Below are positions 1 to 14,057 of a stretch of DNA of 64,000 bases, one piece after another. The stretch is from Microcella indica. GTDB lineage: Bacteria; Actinomycetota; Actinomycetes; Actinomycetales; Microbacteriaceae. The stretch spans positions 186,001 to 250,000 of the forward strand of contig NZ_CP058670.1 of assembly GCF_013414345.1 (NCBI RefSeq), read 5' to 3'. Both the position numbers and the translations under genes were made by a program. The notes beneath the pieces are model-generated. The model ran no database searches. It saw only the letters and a list, made by a program, of their open reading frames with translations, and was not told the origin of the DNA. Numbering within the stretch: the stretch's first letter is position 1; every line of letters begins with the position of its first letter.

Positions 1-600
1 GAGCTTGTCCACGCCGTTGTCGAGAGTCGCGCTGAAGAGCAGGCGCTGGCCGTCGGTCGGGGTCGACTTCATGATGCGCGTGACGCCGGGCAGGAACCCG
101 AGGTCGGCCATGTGATCGGCCTCGTCGAGCACGGTGATCTCGACGGCGTCGAGGGTCACGAGGCGCTGCTTCATGAGGTCCTCGAGGCGGCCGGGGCACG
201 CGACGATGATGTCGACGCCTGCGTTCAGCGCCTGCACCTGGCGGTGCTGCGAGACGCCGCCGAAGATCGTCGTCGTCGTGAGGCCGTAGGCCTTCGCGAG
301 CGGCTCGAGCACGGCGTTGATCTGCGTGGCGAGCTCGCGCGTCGGCGCGAGCACCATGCCGAGCGGTGCGCCCTTGCGGCGCGGGCCGCCCGCGAGCCGC
401 GTGCCGAGGCGCGCGACCATGGGGATCGAGAAGGCGAGCGTCTTGCCCGAGCCGGTCTTGCCGCGGCCGAGCACGTCGCGCCCGGCGAGGGTGTCGGGCA
501 GGGTGTCGACCTGAATGGGGAATGCCTCGGTCTTGCCCTGTGCTTCGAGCACCTCGACGAGGGGGTATGGCACGCCGAGCGTGCGGAAGGTGGTGGTCAT
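1..600 (-). CDS. DEAD-box ATP-dependent RNA helicase, 3' end beyond the window
   Basis: This is the first 200 residues of a DEAD-box RNA helicase, an ATP-driven enzyme that remodels RNA duplexes in the cytoplasm. The ATG lies at 598-600 on the minus strand and the frame is open to base 1, so the C-terminal RecA domain lies outside. Visible motifs in order are a Q motif (FPIQ near residue 27), motif I GKTGSGKT (47-54), motif Ia PTRELA (86-91), motif Ib PGR (136-138), DEAD (159-162) and SAT (190-192). The family is certain. Which paralogue it is (for example RhlE-like or CsdA-like) cannot be decided without the C-terminus. Confidence 0.93.
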   Translation of the reverse strand, partial: MTTTFRTLGVPYPLVEVLEAQGKTEAFPIQVDTLPDTLAGRDVLGRGKTGSGKTLAFSIPMVARLGTRLAGGPRRKGAPLGMVLAPTRELATQINAVLEPLAKAYGLTTTTIFGGVSQHRQVQALNAGVDIIVACPGRLEDLMKQRLVTLDAVEITVLDEADHMADLGFLPGVTRIMKSTPTDGQRLLFSATLDNGVDKL

Positions 601-928
601 GGGATGGTGCCTTTCAGTGTTCCACCCCCACCAGATCTGGCGCACAAGGGCGCTTGCCTGGGGTGACAGTCACACTTCGCGGCGAATCTGACGGGGTTTC
701 CGTCACACTGCGCGCAGCGTTGATGTCCGTGCAGAGCACGAGGGTGATGGTTGGCGACGGCGGCGATGGCCGCAATCAGTTCGCCGTGAGAAAGTATCGA
801 TTCGCTGCGCGCGAGTCAGTGCGCGATGTACGAGAAGAGGAAGCGTTCTACGACGCTGGGAGCCCATCGATGGGCTGTCCAATACGTCAACCGTAGCAGG
901 TCGCCTTCAGGATGAGTCCAGGAGTGTG
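601..928. other. intergenic gap, no gene seen
   Basis: The 328 bp between the helicase start and the end of the DUF1684 gene hold no convincing coding frame. They must contain the helicase promoter, read leftward, but no clear -35/-10 pair stands out. The only notable structure is a perfect 16-bp palindrome at 861-876 (AGCCCAT-CG-ATGGGCT). It could be an operator or the terminator hairpin of the DUF1684 gene, although no T-run follows it. Confidence 0.4.
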
Positions 929-1585
929 TCAGAGCGTGAGGCTGCCGTTGCCGTAGCGCTCGCCGACGGGGATCTCGATGTCGACGACATTGCCGGCTGG
1001 AGCGAGCGGGCAGGCCCATGCCTCGTCGTAGGCGCACGACGGGTTGTAGGCGAAGTTGAGGTCGAGCACGAGCGACCACGGCGCCCGGCCTCCCCCGAGA
1101 TCGGCGCCCTTGACGGTGTCGAGCACGTAACGGCCGCCCCCGTAGGTGCCGCCGGGCTCGCGCGAGAGGTCGTCGCGCACCGGTACGAAGAGGCCGCCGC
1201 CGTACGACGCGAGTCGCCAGACGTCGAGAGCGCCGACCCCGGGCACCTCGACGAGCCCGAGCCGCTCGAACGGCACGACCCCGTCGGTGCCGGTCTCGAC
1301 GTCGAGGCGCCGTGGCTCAGCATCCTGAATCACGCACTCGAACCGCCACGCCGGGTCGTACGGTGTGACGCGCAGGCCGGTGAACGCCTCGCGGTCGGCA
1401 GGCAGCAGCGGCGAAGCGGGGTGATGGGCGAAGAGCTCGTCCCGCGCGCGCCGCCAGTGGTCGTGCGCCGCGGGCAGGTCGGTCGCCTCCCGCACCTCGG
1501 CGTAGAGCGCCGTGATGCGTCGGCGCCAGTCGGCTACGGCCAGCGCGCTCACCGCGCGCTCGGGAGCGCCGGATGCCGCGCTCAC
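929..1585 (-). CDS. DUF1684 domain protein
   Basis: A 218-residue cytoplasmic protein of unknown function. The C-terminal half carries the typical DUF1684 signature, an FAYNPSCAYDEAWACPLAP-type stretch followed by NVVDIEIPVGERYG. Families of this kind are common in Actinobacteria but have no settled biochemical role. The GTG start at 1585 overlaps the stop of the SRPBCC gene upstream on the minus strand (GTGA), so the two are almost certainly co-translated. A longer frame continues upstream in the same phase, but that part is only the shadow of the SRPBCC gene. No signal peptide or membrane segment is visible. Confidence 0.8.
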   Translation of the reverse strand: MSAASGAPERAVSALAVADWRRRITALYAEVREATDLPAAHDHWRRARDELFAHHPASPLLPADREAFTGLRVTPYDPAWRFECVIQDAEPRRLDVETGTDGVVPFERLGLVEVPGVGALDVWRLASYGGGLFVPVRDDLSREPGGTYGGGRYVLDTVKGADLGGGRAPWSLVLDLNFAYNPSCAYDEAWACPLAPAGNVVDIEIPVGERYGNGSLTL

Positions 1586-2085
1586 GCCGACCCCTCCGGC
1601 GAGGTCGTCGCCCCGAACTGCGCCGCCCAGCCCGGCGCGAGCCGCCGCAGCTGGCGCGCCCGCAGCTGCCAGAAGACCCAGAACCCGAGCCACGCGAACG
1701 GCGTCAGCAGCCCCGCGCCCACGTCGAGGGTGTCGCGAAAGCGGGTGCGGCCGTCGCCGGCATCGCTCACGGCCATGCGATGGTGCCACCGACGCACGAT
1801 GCGCATCGCGCCCGTGAGCGGGCGACCCTCGTCGTGCACGACGCGTTCGCCGGGCAGCATCTCGTCCGAGAGCCGGATGAGTTGAGTGCCCATCGGCAGC
1901 ATGCCGAGCATCCTCAACCGCACCCGGTGGTCGCCCCCGGGCCAGCGCTGCGGAAAACCGCCAGGCTCGAGGGACTGCGCCACCGTGATCGGTCCCGAGA
2001 CCGCCTGGAAGACCGCGGGCGAGTGCACGGCCTCCCACGCCGCGTCGGGCGGGCAGTCAAGCAGCAGGTTCAGTCGCACACGCAT
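1582..2085 (-). CDS. SRPBCC (START-like) family protein
   Basis: A 167-residue protein with the layout of the polyketide-cyclase/SRPBCC fold: an N-terminal beta strand and helix with DCPPDAAWEAVHSPAVFQ, a central antiparallel sheet, and a long C-terminal helix rich in Arg and Trp (WVFWQLRARQLRRL). Such proteins bind hydrophobic ligands, but the ligand here is unknown. The ATG at 2085 is preferred because the family starts close to the MRVRLNLLL strand. An in-frame start at 2133 would add 16 residues without family support. The gene is coupled to the DUF1684 gene through a four-base overlap. Confidence 0.72.
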   Translation of the reverse strand: MRVRLNLLLDCPPDAAWEAVHSPAVFQAVSGPITVAQSLEPGGFPQRWPGGDHRVRLRMLGMLPMGTQLIRLSDEMLPGERVVHDEGRPLTGAMRIVRRWHHRMAVSDAGDGRTRFRDTLDVGAGLLTPFAWLGFWVFWQLRARQLRRLAPGWAAQFGATTSPEGSA

Positions 2086-2120
2086 GAGCCCAGTGTGCGG
2101 CACCTCGCTACGATCGACCT

Positions 2121-2681
2121 GTGACCACAGCATTCGACGCCGCCCCTGAGGCTCAGGAGCGCTACCAGGTCCGCCTCGATGTCGGTCTCGACGGCGCTCG
2201 CCGCATCGGCGAGTCGGCGCACCTGCTCGTCTGGTGCGACGCGCTCGTGGGCGAGGTGTGCCCGGTGGATGCTCTGCCTCCCCGCCTCGAGATCATCGAC
2301 GCCACTCTGGGCTCCGTCGGAGACATCGCTCGGCGACTGCTCGCGCTGCAGGCAGAGCGCGGCGAGCGCACGATGGTCGCCGTCGTCGCGGCAGGCTCGC
2401 CCGTCGAGGCGCCGGACGGTCTCGCGGTCGAAGACCTCCTCCTCGCCGGCGCCGTCGTCGAGGCGCTCGGCGCCGTCGGCATCGACGCGACGAGCCCCGA
2501 GGCGGCTGCCGCCTCCGCCGCCTACGCGGGGTTGCGCGGTGCCGTCGGCCACATGCTGAGCGCCTCGGTGGGCGGTCGAGCGCTTGCGAGCGAGGCCGGG
2601 CCTGAGGCGGTCGCGGCCGCTCGGGAGCGCCTCGAGAGCGGCGAGCTGCGTATCCTGCGGGAATTCAGCCTGCCCGCCTAG
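2121..2681 (+). CDS. ComB-like (2-phosphosulfolactate phosphatase-like) protein
   Basis: A 186-residue protein with a GTG start, divergent from the SRPBCC gene. The opening YQVRLDVG followed by a hydrophobic strand, and a C-terminal half with LLLAGAVVEAL, TSPEAAAASAAY and a GGRAL turn, resemble actinobacterial proteins annotated as ComB. I do not see the glycine-rich GERGG...GFDLGNSP-type motif of classical ComB enzymes. It may therefore be a diverged or non-catalytic relative, and no reaction is assigned. No other coenzyme M or sulfolactate genes lie nearby. Confidence 0.5.
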   Translation: MTTAFDAAPEAQERYQVRLDVGLDGARRIGESAHLLVWCDALVGEVCPVDALPPRLEIIDATLGSVGDIARRLLALQAERGERTMVAVVAAGSPVEAPDGLAVEDLLLAGAVVEALGAVGIDATSPEAAAASAAYAGLRGAVGHMLSASVGGRALASEAGPEAVAAARERLESGELRILREFSLPA

Positions 2682-2742
2682 CGTTCCTGCCCATGGAGCG
2701 TGCCGCTTCCCGGCGCGTGATCCGACACTGAGGGAGGACACC

Positions 2743-3045
2743 ATGAAGGCACACATCAACGGCACCGTGATCGCCGAAGCGCCGCAGGACGAGCTTCTCA
2801 AGATCGAGGGCAACTGGTACTTCCCGCCGTCGAGCGTCAAGAGCGAGTTCCTCGAGAAGAGCCCCACGCCGTACCACTGCCCGTGGAAGGGCGACACCCA
2901 GTACTTCACGGTCGTCGTCGACGGTGAGAAGTTCCAGGACCGCGCGTGGAGCTACCCCACGCCCATGCCGACGGCGTTCGAGCGCGTGGGTGCCGACTTC
3001 AGTGGCTACGTCGCCTTCTGGAAGGACGTGCAGGTCAGCGAGTGA
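2743..3045 (+). CDS. DUF427 domain protein
   Basis: A 100-residue single-domain protein. The pattern GNWYFPPSSV, then YHCPWKGDTQYF, then the terminal AWSYPTP and GYVAFWKDV blocks, is the DUF427 fold, a small beta-rich domain widespread in Actinobacteria and of unknown biochemical role. The ATG follows a good ribosome-binding site (GGGAGG at 2732-2737). The 3' end overlaps the tail of the convergent metalloprotease gene by 11 bp, so the two transcripts are antisense at their ends. Confidence 0.85.
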   Translation: MKAHINGTVIAEAPQDELLKIEGNWYFPPSSVKSEFLEKSPTPYHCPWKGDTQYFTVVVDGEKFQDRAWSYPTPMPTAFERVGADFSGYVAFWKDVQVSE

Positions 3046-3487
3046 TCGCGCGCCACTTAATGAGGTGGGCGCGGTCGAACCCGCGCCCGCAGCGCCCGCA
3101 CGCCAGATCGCGAGTGGGTCGGCGGAAGCGCACGAACTCGTGGCCGGCCGGGCAGTGCCCGCGCCAGCGAGCGCGATCCTCGGCGATGGGCTGGTCGTGG
3201 GTGCGGCCGCCGACGTAGCCGAGCTCGGCGGCGATGCGCTTCCACTCCGGTCCGTGCCCTGCCTTCGGCCCGGCGAGGGCGTGCGCCACCTCGTGCAGGA
3301 GGGTCTGATGCACGACGTCGTCCTCGGCCCGCTCGGCGAGGTGGCGTGAGACGGTGATGCGCTTCTTCGCGAAGTCGCAGAGCCCGGCACGCCGTGCCGC
3401 CCGGTCGAAGGCGAAGCTCCAGGAGCCGTCGAGGTGCAGTCGAATCAGGGCCTCCGCCCACACGCGCACTCGCTCCAACTCGCTCAC
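3035..3487 (-). CDS. SprT-like zinc metalloprotease
   Basis: A 150-residue protein with the SprT-like zincin core. HEVAH at residues 65-69 supplies two zinc ligands and the catalytic Glu66, and the following GHGPEWKR supplies the likely third ligand, His78. A C-terminal zinc ribbon follows, with Cys112, Cys130 and Cys133 visible plus a histidine. In other organisms SprT/Spartan proteins cleave DNA-protein crosslinks, but the role of the short bacterial forms is not established. The GTG at 3487 was chosen because residues before it are low-complexity Arg/Pro with no family match. Confidence 0.82.
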   Translation of the reverse strand: MSELERVRVWAEALIRLHLDGSWSFAFDRAARRAGLCDFAKKRITVSRHLAERAEDDVVHQTLLHEVAHALAGPKAGHGPEWKRIAAELGYVGGRTHDQPIAEDRARWRGHCPAGHEFVRFRRPTRDLACGRCGRGFDRAHLIKWRAITR

Positions 3488-3555
3488 GCCCTCGATGGTA
3501 GGCGGCCCGCCCGACGGTCGGCGCCCGCGGCGCCCGCGGCACGGGCGCTGTGGAC

Positions 3556-4710
3556 TCAATCGTCGCGGGGGAGGAGCGGCACCGAGAAGAGGTGGTCGTC
3601 ACCCGTGCGGGGCGAGCCGCGACCGTCGGTGTTGTTGGTGAGGAACCAGAGGGATCCGTCGGGCCCGGCCAGAGCATCCCTCAGTCGTCCGTACTCGCCC
3701 GCGTAGACGGCCGTGCTCTCGCTCGGGCGATCGAGGTCGACAAGCCACAGTCGCTGCCCCCGCAGGGAGGCGAGCACGAGGGTCTCGCCCACGATGCCGA
3801 GGCCGCTCGGGCTCGCCTCGCTCGTCGACCACTGCTGCACGGGGTCGACGAAGCCCGCTCCGCCGCCCTCGCCCTCGACCTCGGGCCAGCCGTAGTTGGC
3901 TCCCGGCTCGATGCGGTTGAGCTCGTCCCAGGTGTTCTGCCCGAACTCGGCGGCCCACAGCTGACCGCTCGCGTCGAAGGCGAGGCCCTGCGGGTTGCGG
4001 TGCCCGAGCGAGTAGACGTACGAGCCCGGCGTCGGGTTGTCGTCGGGCACGGCCCCGTCGGGGGTGAGGCGCAGAATCTTGCCGGCGAGGGAGTCGGCGT
4101 CTTGCGCGAGACCGGGCTGGCTCGCATCCCCGGTCGTCGCGTAGAGCATCCCGTCTGGACCGACGGCGAGGCGGCCGCCATTGTGGGTGCGTGATCTCGG
4201 GATGCCCGTGAGCACGTCCTCGCTCGCTCCGAGTTCGTACCCGCCGGGCTCGCCGAGCAGCTCGAACCGGACGATGCGATTGTCGGAGCCGCTCGTGAAA
4301 TAGGTGTAGAGGTACGGCGTGCCCGCGTCGTGGGCGGCGAGGCCGAGCAGCCCGCCCTCTCCGCCGGGGACGACTCCCGGCACCGTGCCGACGACGCGTA
4401 CGTCGCCGCTCGGGGTGTGCTCGAGCACCCGCGCCGTGTCGCGCTCGCTCACGAGCGTCGACCCCACGGGCAGCGGTACGACCGACCACGGCGCGGAGAG
4501 GCCGGAGATCACCGTGTCGGGCTCTGCCGCGGGGCGCAGGGGACCGCGCTCGTCGGTGCCGCTGCTCCCGGTGCCGCCGAACTCACCGGTCGGGGTCGGC
4601 ACCGGCTCGCCGCTCGGCAGGGGAAGGAACTCGGGCCCGGCAGGGGAGCAGCCCGCGAGAAGGAGAAGTGTCGCCGCCGCGAGGGCAGTCGGTGTCGAGC
4701 GCCGTCCCAT
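3556..4710 (-). CDS. PQQ-dependent sugar dehydrogenase-like lipoprotein
   Basis: A 384-residue exported lipoprotein. A signal peptide ends in the lipobox LAGC with Cys21, followed by a Pro/Gly/Ser-rich linker to about residue 65. The rest is a six-bladed propeller of the soluble glucose/sorbosone dehydrogenase family: GLSAPWSVV, GGEGGLLGLAAH, SRTHNGGRLAVGPDG, YSLGHRNPQGLAFD and ELNRIEPGANYGWPEVEG are the characteristic blade motifs, including the Arg-Asn pair near the PQQ site. It should act on aldose sugars outside the membrane, but the substrate is unknown and PQQ synthesis genes are not in view. It is transcribed divergently from the haemoglobin gene. Confidence 0.88.
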   Translation of the reverse strand: MGRRSTPTALAAATLLLLAGCSPAGPEFLPLPSGEPVPTPTGEFGGTGSSGTDERGPLRPAAEPDTVISGLSAPWSVVPLPVGSTLVSERDTARVLEHTPSGDVRVVGTVPGVVPGGEGGLLGLAAHDAGTPYLYTYFTSGSDNRIVRFELLGEPGGYELGASEDVLTGIPRSRTHNGGRLAVGPDGMLYATTGDASQPGLAQDADSLAGKILRLTPDGAVPDDNPTPGSYVYSLGHRNPQGLAFDASGQLWAAEFGQNTWDELNRIEPGANYGWPEVEGEGGGAGFVDPVQQWSTSEASPSGLGIVGETLVLASLRGQRLWLVDLDRPSESTAVYAGEYGRLRDALAGPDGSLWFLTNNTDGRGSPRTGDDHLFSVPLLPRDD

Positions 4711-4823
4711 GCGCGTCCTCCCCAGGCTCCGGTATTCCCACACTGGACGGTGCGGCTGGGCGCTCGGTGTGTGACGTCTGCGCGGCCATGTACGCTCACC
4801 ACGACACCTGAGGGGAGGTCACG

Positions 4824-5192
4824 ATGACCCTGTACGAACGGTTGGGCGGTGCTGCCACCGTCGAGCAGCTCGTCGACGAGCTCTCCCGGCGCCTGCTCGA
4901 CGACCCTCGGCTCGGGCCGGCCTTCGCCGAGCTCAACCTCGACATCCTCCAGCAGCACCGCGCGGCCTACCTCACGGTCATCCTCGACGGCCCCGAGGAG
5001 TACGAGGGCCGCAGCATGCGCGAGGCGCACCAGCCCCTCGGCCTGACCGCTGGCGACATGGATGCCTTCCTCGTCGTCCTGCGCGGCGTGCTCGACGATG
5101 CGGCCGTCGACAGTCCAGATGCGAGCGCGGTCGTGCGCGCGATCGAGCGACTGCGGCCCGCGATCGTCGCGGCCGACCCACCGCGTCCCTGA
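4824..5192 (+). CDS. glbN: truncated haemoglobin, group I
   Basis: A 122-residue globin of the short 2-on-2 type, which binds oxygen and nitric oxide in the cytoplasm. It begins TLYERLGGAATVEQLVDEL, the group I start. The proximal haem ligand is most likely His69 in the GRSMREAHQPLGLT block, and QQHRAAYLTVILDGP (around residue 45) lies in the distal pocket. The ribosome-binding site is GGGGAGG at 4812-4818. A TACGCT sequence at 4791-4796 could be its -10 box, but no good -35 is seen. The group assignment rests on motif layout only. Confidence 0.9.
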   Translation: MTLYERLGGAATVEQLVDELSRRLLDDPRLGPAFAELNLDILQQHRAAYLTVILDGPEEYEGRSMREAHQPLGLTAGDMDAFLVVLRGVLDDAAVDSPDASAVVRAIERLRPAIVAADPPRP

Positions 5193-5202
5193 CCGCTCAG
5201 TT

Positions 5203-5230
5203 CCTCGCCACGGTTCCGCGCGCGGCGAGG
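5203..5230. terminator. inverted repeat between convergent genes
   Basis: CCTCGCC at 5203-5209 pairs with GGCGAGG at 5224-5230 around a 14-nt loop. It sits between the tail ends of the haemoglobin gene and the spermidine-synthase-like gene, where a two-way terminator would be useful. There is no T-run, so the role is inferred from position only. Confidence 0.35.
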
Positions 5231-5235
5231 CGCAT

Positions 5236-6105
5236 TCATCGCCGTGTGCTGAAGAGACCGCTCGAGGGCGCGGGGGAGGCGACGGCGGTGGCGTCGGTCG
5301 TGATCGGTGCTCCCGCGACCCAGGCGGTCAGGTCCTTCCCGCTCGTGACCGTGGCCGGATGCGGGCCGCGAGCCATGAGGCGGGGCATCCAGTCGAGCGG
5401 CAGCGAGTCGGCTCCCGCCGCCATGACGACGTTGCCGAACCGGCGACTCTTGAGCACGCCCGTCTCCGCGAGGATTGCGACCTCGGCGAAGACGTACTGC
5501 AACGTGGCGGCCTGGCTGCGGGCGAAGGCGAGGCCCGGGCCGTCGGCGATGTTGACCGCGATGATGCCGCCGGGGGCCAGGAAGGCGCGCAGTTCTTCGT
5601 AGAACTCCACGCTCGTGACGTGGGCCGGAATGCGCGCCCCGCTGAACACGTCGACCGCGACGATGTCGACCGAACCGCGCAGGGCCGCCGGCAGGCGCGC
5701 GAGCGTGGCTCGGGCATCCCCGTAGCGCAGCCGGATGCCGGACTGCCGGGGAAGAGGAAGGTGCTCGCGCACGAAGCCCACGAGCTCCTCGTCGAGCTCG
5801 ATGACCTGCTGGCGGGAGCCAGGGCGCGTGGCGTGGATGTAGCGGGGCAGGGTGAGAGCGCCCGCCCCGAGGTGCACGGCGGTGAGCGGCTCGCCGGGGT
5901 CGCCCCACTCGTCGATGACGTGGCCGATGCGCTGCACGTACTCGAAGAACAGGCGGCTCGGGTCGTCGAGGTCGACGTGCGACTGCGGTGTGCCGTCCAC
6001 GACGAGCTGGTAACTTCCGGCGTCCCACCGGTCCGGCTCGATGCGCGCGAGAAGGCCGCTCGGCAGGCGCGTCTCGACTGCTCCCGTGTCGCGTGCGCTC
6101 GTCAT
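5236..6105 (-). CDS. spermidine synthase-like SAM-dependent methyltransferase
   Basis: A 289-residue cytoplasmic protein of the spermidine-synthase superfamily. The nucleotide-binding motif AVHLGAGALTLPRY lies at residues 76-89, followed by the acidic loop IELDEELV (102-109) and GDAR (128-131). DIVAVDVFSG corresponds to the catalytic strand, but the exact aspartates of true polyamine synthases are not all apparent. No speD or other polyamine gene is nearby. In Actinobacteria such orphans are usually annotated only as fused or spermidine-synthase-like proteins. The substrate is unknown. Confidence 0.8.
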   Translation of the reverse strand: MTSARDTGAVETRLPSGLLARIEPDRWDAGSYQLVVDGTPQSHVDLDDPSRLFFEYVQRIGHVIDEWGDPGEPLTAVHLGAGALTLPRYIHATRPGSRQQVIELDEELVGFVREHLPLPRQSGIRLRYGDARATLARLPAALRGSVDIVAVDVFSGARIPAHVTSVEFYEELRAFLAPGGIIAVNIADGPGLAFARSQAATLQYVFAEVAILAETGVLKSRRFGNVVMAAGADSLPLDWMPRLMARGPHPATVTSGKDLTAWVAGAPITTDATAVASPAPSSGLFSTRR

Positions 6106-6209
6106 GCTCGCAAGCGTGGCACATCCCCGTTCCGCGCGCCCTGCGCGGCAAGCCGAGGAATTTTCTGGCGCTTATAGCGCAGGGTTCGCATCTGGTCAAG
6201 GAAGGGGAC

Positions 6210-6239
6210 TGGACACAGCGGGCAGGGGGCACCTAGTAT
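6210..6239 (+). promoter_or_regulatory. putative rpoB promoter
   Basis: TGGACA at 6210-6215 and TAGTAT at 6234-6239 are separated by 18 bp, a good fit to the housekeeping sigma factor consensus of high-GC Gram-positives. Transcription would start near 6246. No start site has been mapped, so this rests on sequence alone. Confidence 0.55.
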
Positions 6240-6263
6240 TGAGGTTTGCGCTCACCGTGTCTT

Positions 6264-6289
6264 TCAGCCGTCATATGGCGGATGGCTGA
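6264..6289 (+). promoter_or_regulatory. rpoB leader hairpin with ATATGGCG loop
   Basis: TCAGCCGTC (6264-6272) pairs with GATGGCTGA (6281-6289) to form a nine-pair stem with one G-U, closed by the 8-nt loop ATATGGCG. It would begin about 18 nt after the predicted transcription start. The same loop, on a stem of different sequence, occurs directly before rpoA at 45434-45455. This suggests a shared regulatory RNA structure or a DNA/RNA-binding site for RNA polymerase genes. The function is unknown. Confidence 0.55.
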
Positions 6290-6430
6290 GGTGCCCCGAG
6301 TATAGCGGCGGGGCGGATCTCATTCTTCGCAGATCCCCACGAATCGTGGCGCGTTCACTCGACCGAAAATCATCTGTCATCGCCCGACAGGACTTGGGGC
6401 CTCTTCTAGGGGCCCACGGAGGTTAGATCC

Positions 6431-9931
<3,501 letters not shown>

Positions 9932-9981
9932 GCCGCTCTCGCCCCACGAGTATCTGACGACGTTTAGAGAAGAGAAGAAAC

Positions 9982-13827
<3,846 letters not shown>

Positions 13828-13870
13828 CCGGCACGTCCAGCTAGGCGGGGCCAGGCCCCAGCCAAGCGCT

Positions 13871-13906
13871 CGCGGGGCCCGCACCGAATACGGTGCGGGC
13901 CCCGCG
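13871..13906 (+). terminator. rpoBC terminator
   Basis: A perfect 16-bp GC-rich stem (13871-13886 with 13891-13906) is closed by an AATA loop, starting 44 bp after the rpoC stop. The downstream GTGTTCGT stretch is only weakly T-rich, which is common for terminators in high-GC Actinobacteria. It isolates the very highly expressed rpo genes from the pilus operon. Confidence 0.88.
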
Positions 13907-14057
13907 GTGTTCGTGGGGCGAATGTTATTCCTGTGGCGAGTGTGGACTACCCCCGAACGCGGGACTATTGTCGAGCGCACGGCGTGTCGTACCGTGACCG
14001 AGAAGCAGTCCATGCATTCGGCCGGTGGCCGGGCGCGTCCAGGGGGGAGGTTCTGCT

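Larger units (their letters stand above)
6106..6430 (+). other. rpoB upstream region and leader
   Basis: This 325-bp stretch has no gene. It holds the probable rpoB promoter, a predicted leader of about 185 nt and several small inverted repeats, including CCACG-aat-CGTGG near 6338 and CTGTC/GACAG near 6375-6391. The most striking hairpin is listed separately. The last part carries the ribosome-binding site GGAGG at 6418-6422. Confidence 0.5.

Noticed and set aside
13907-14057. Clear promoter for the pilus operon
   Set aside because: TATTGT at 13976-13981 and TACCGT at 13990-13995 resemble -10 boxes, but neither has a -35 at the right distance, so no promoter is called.
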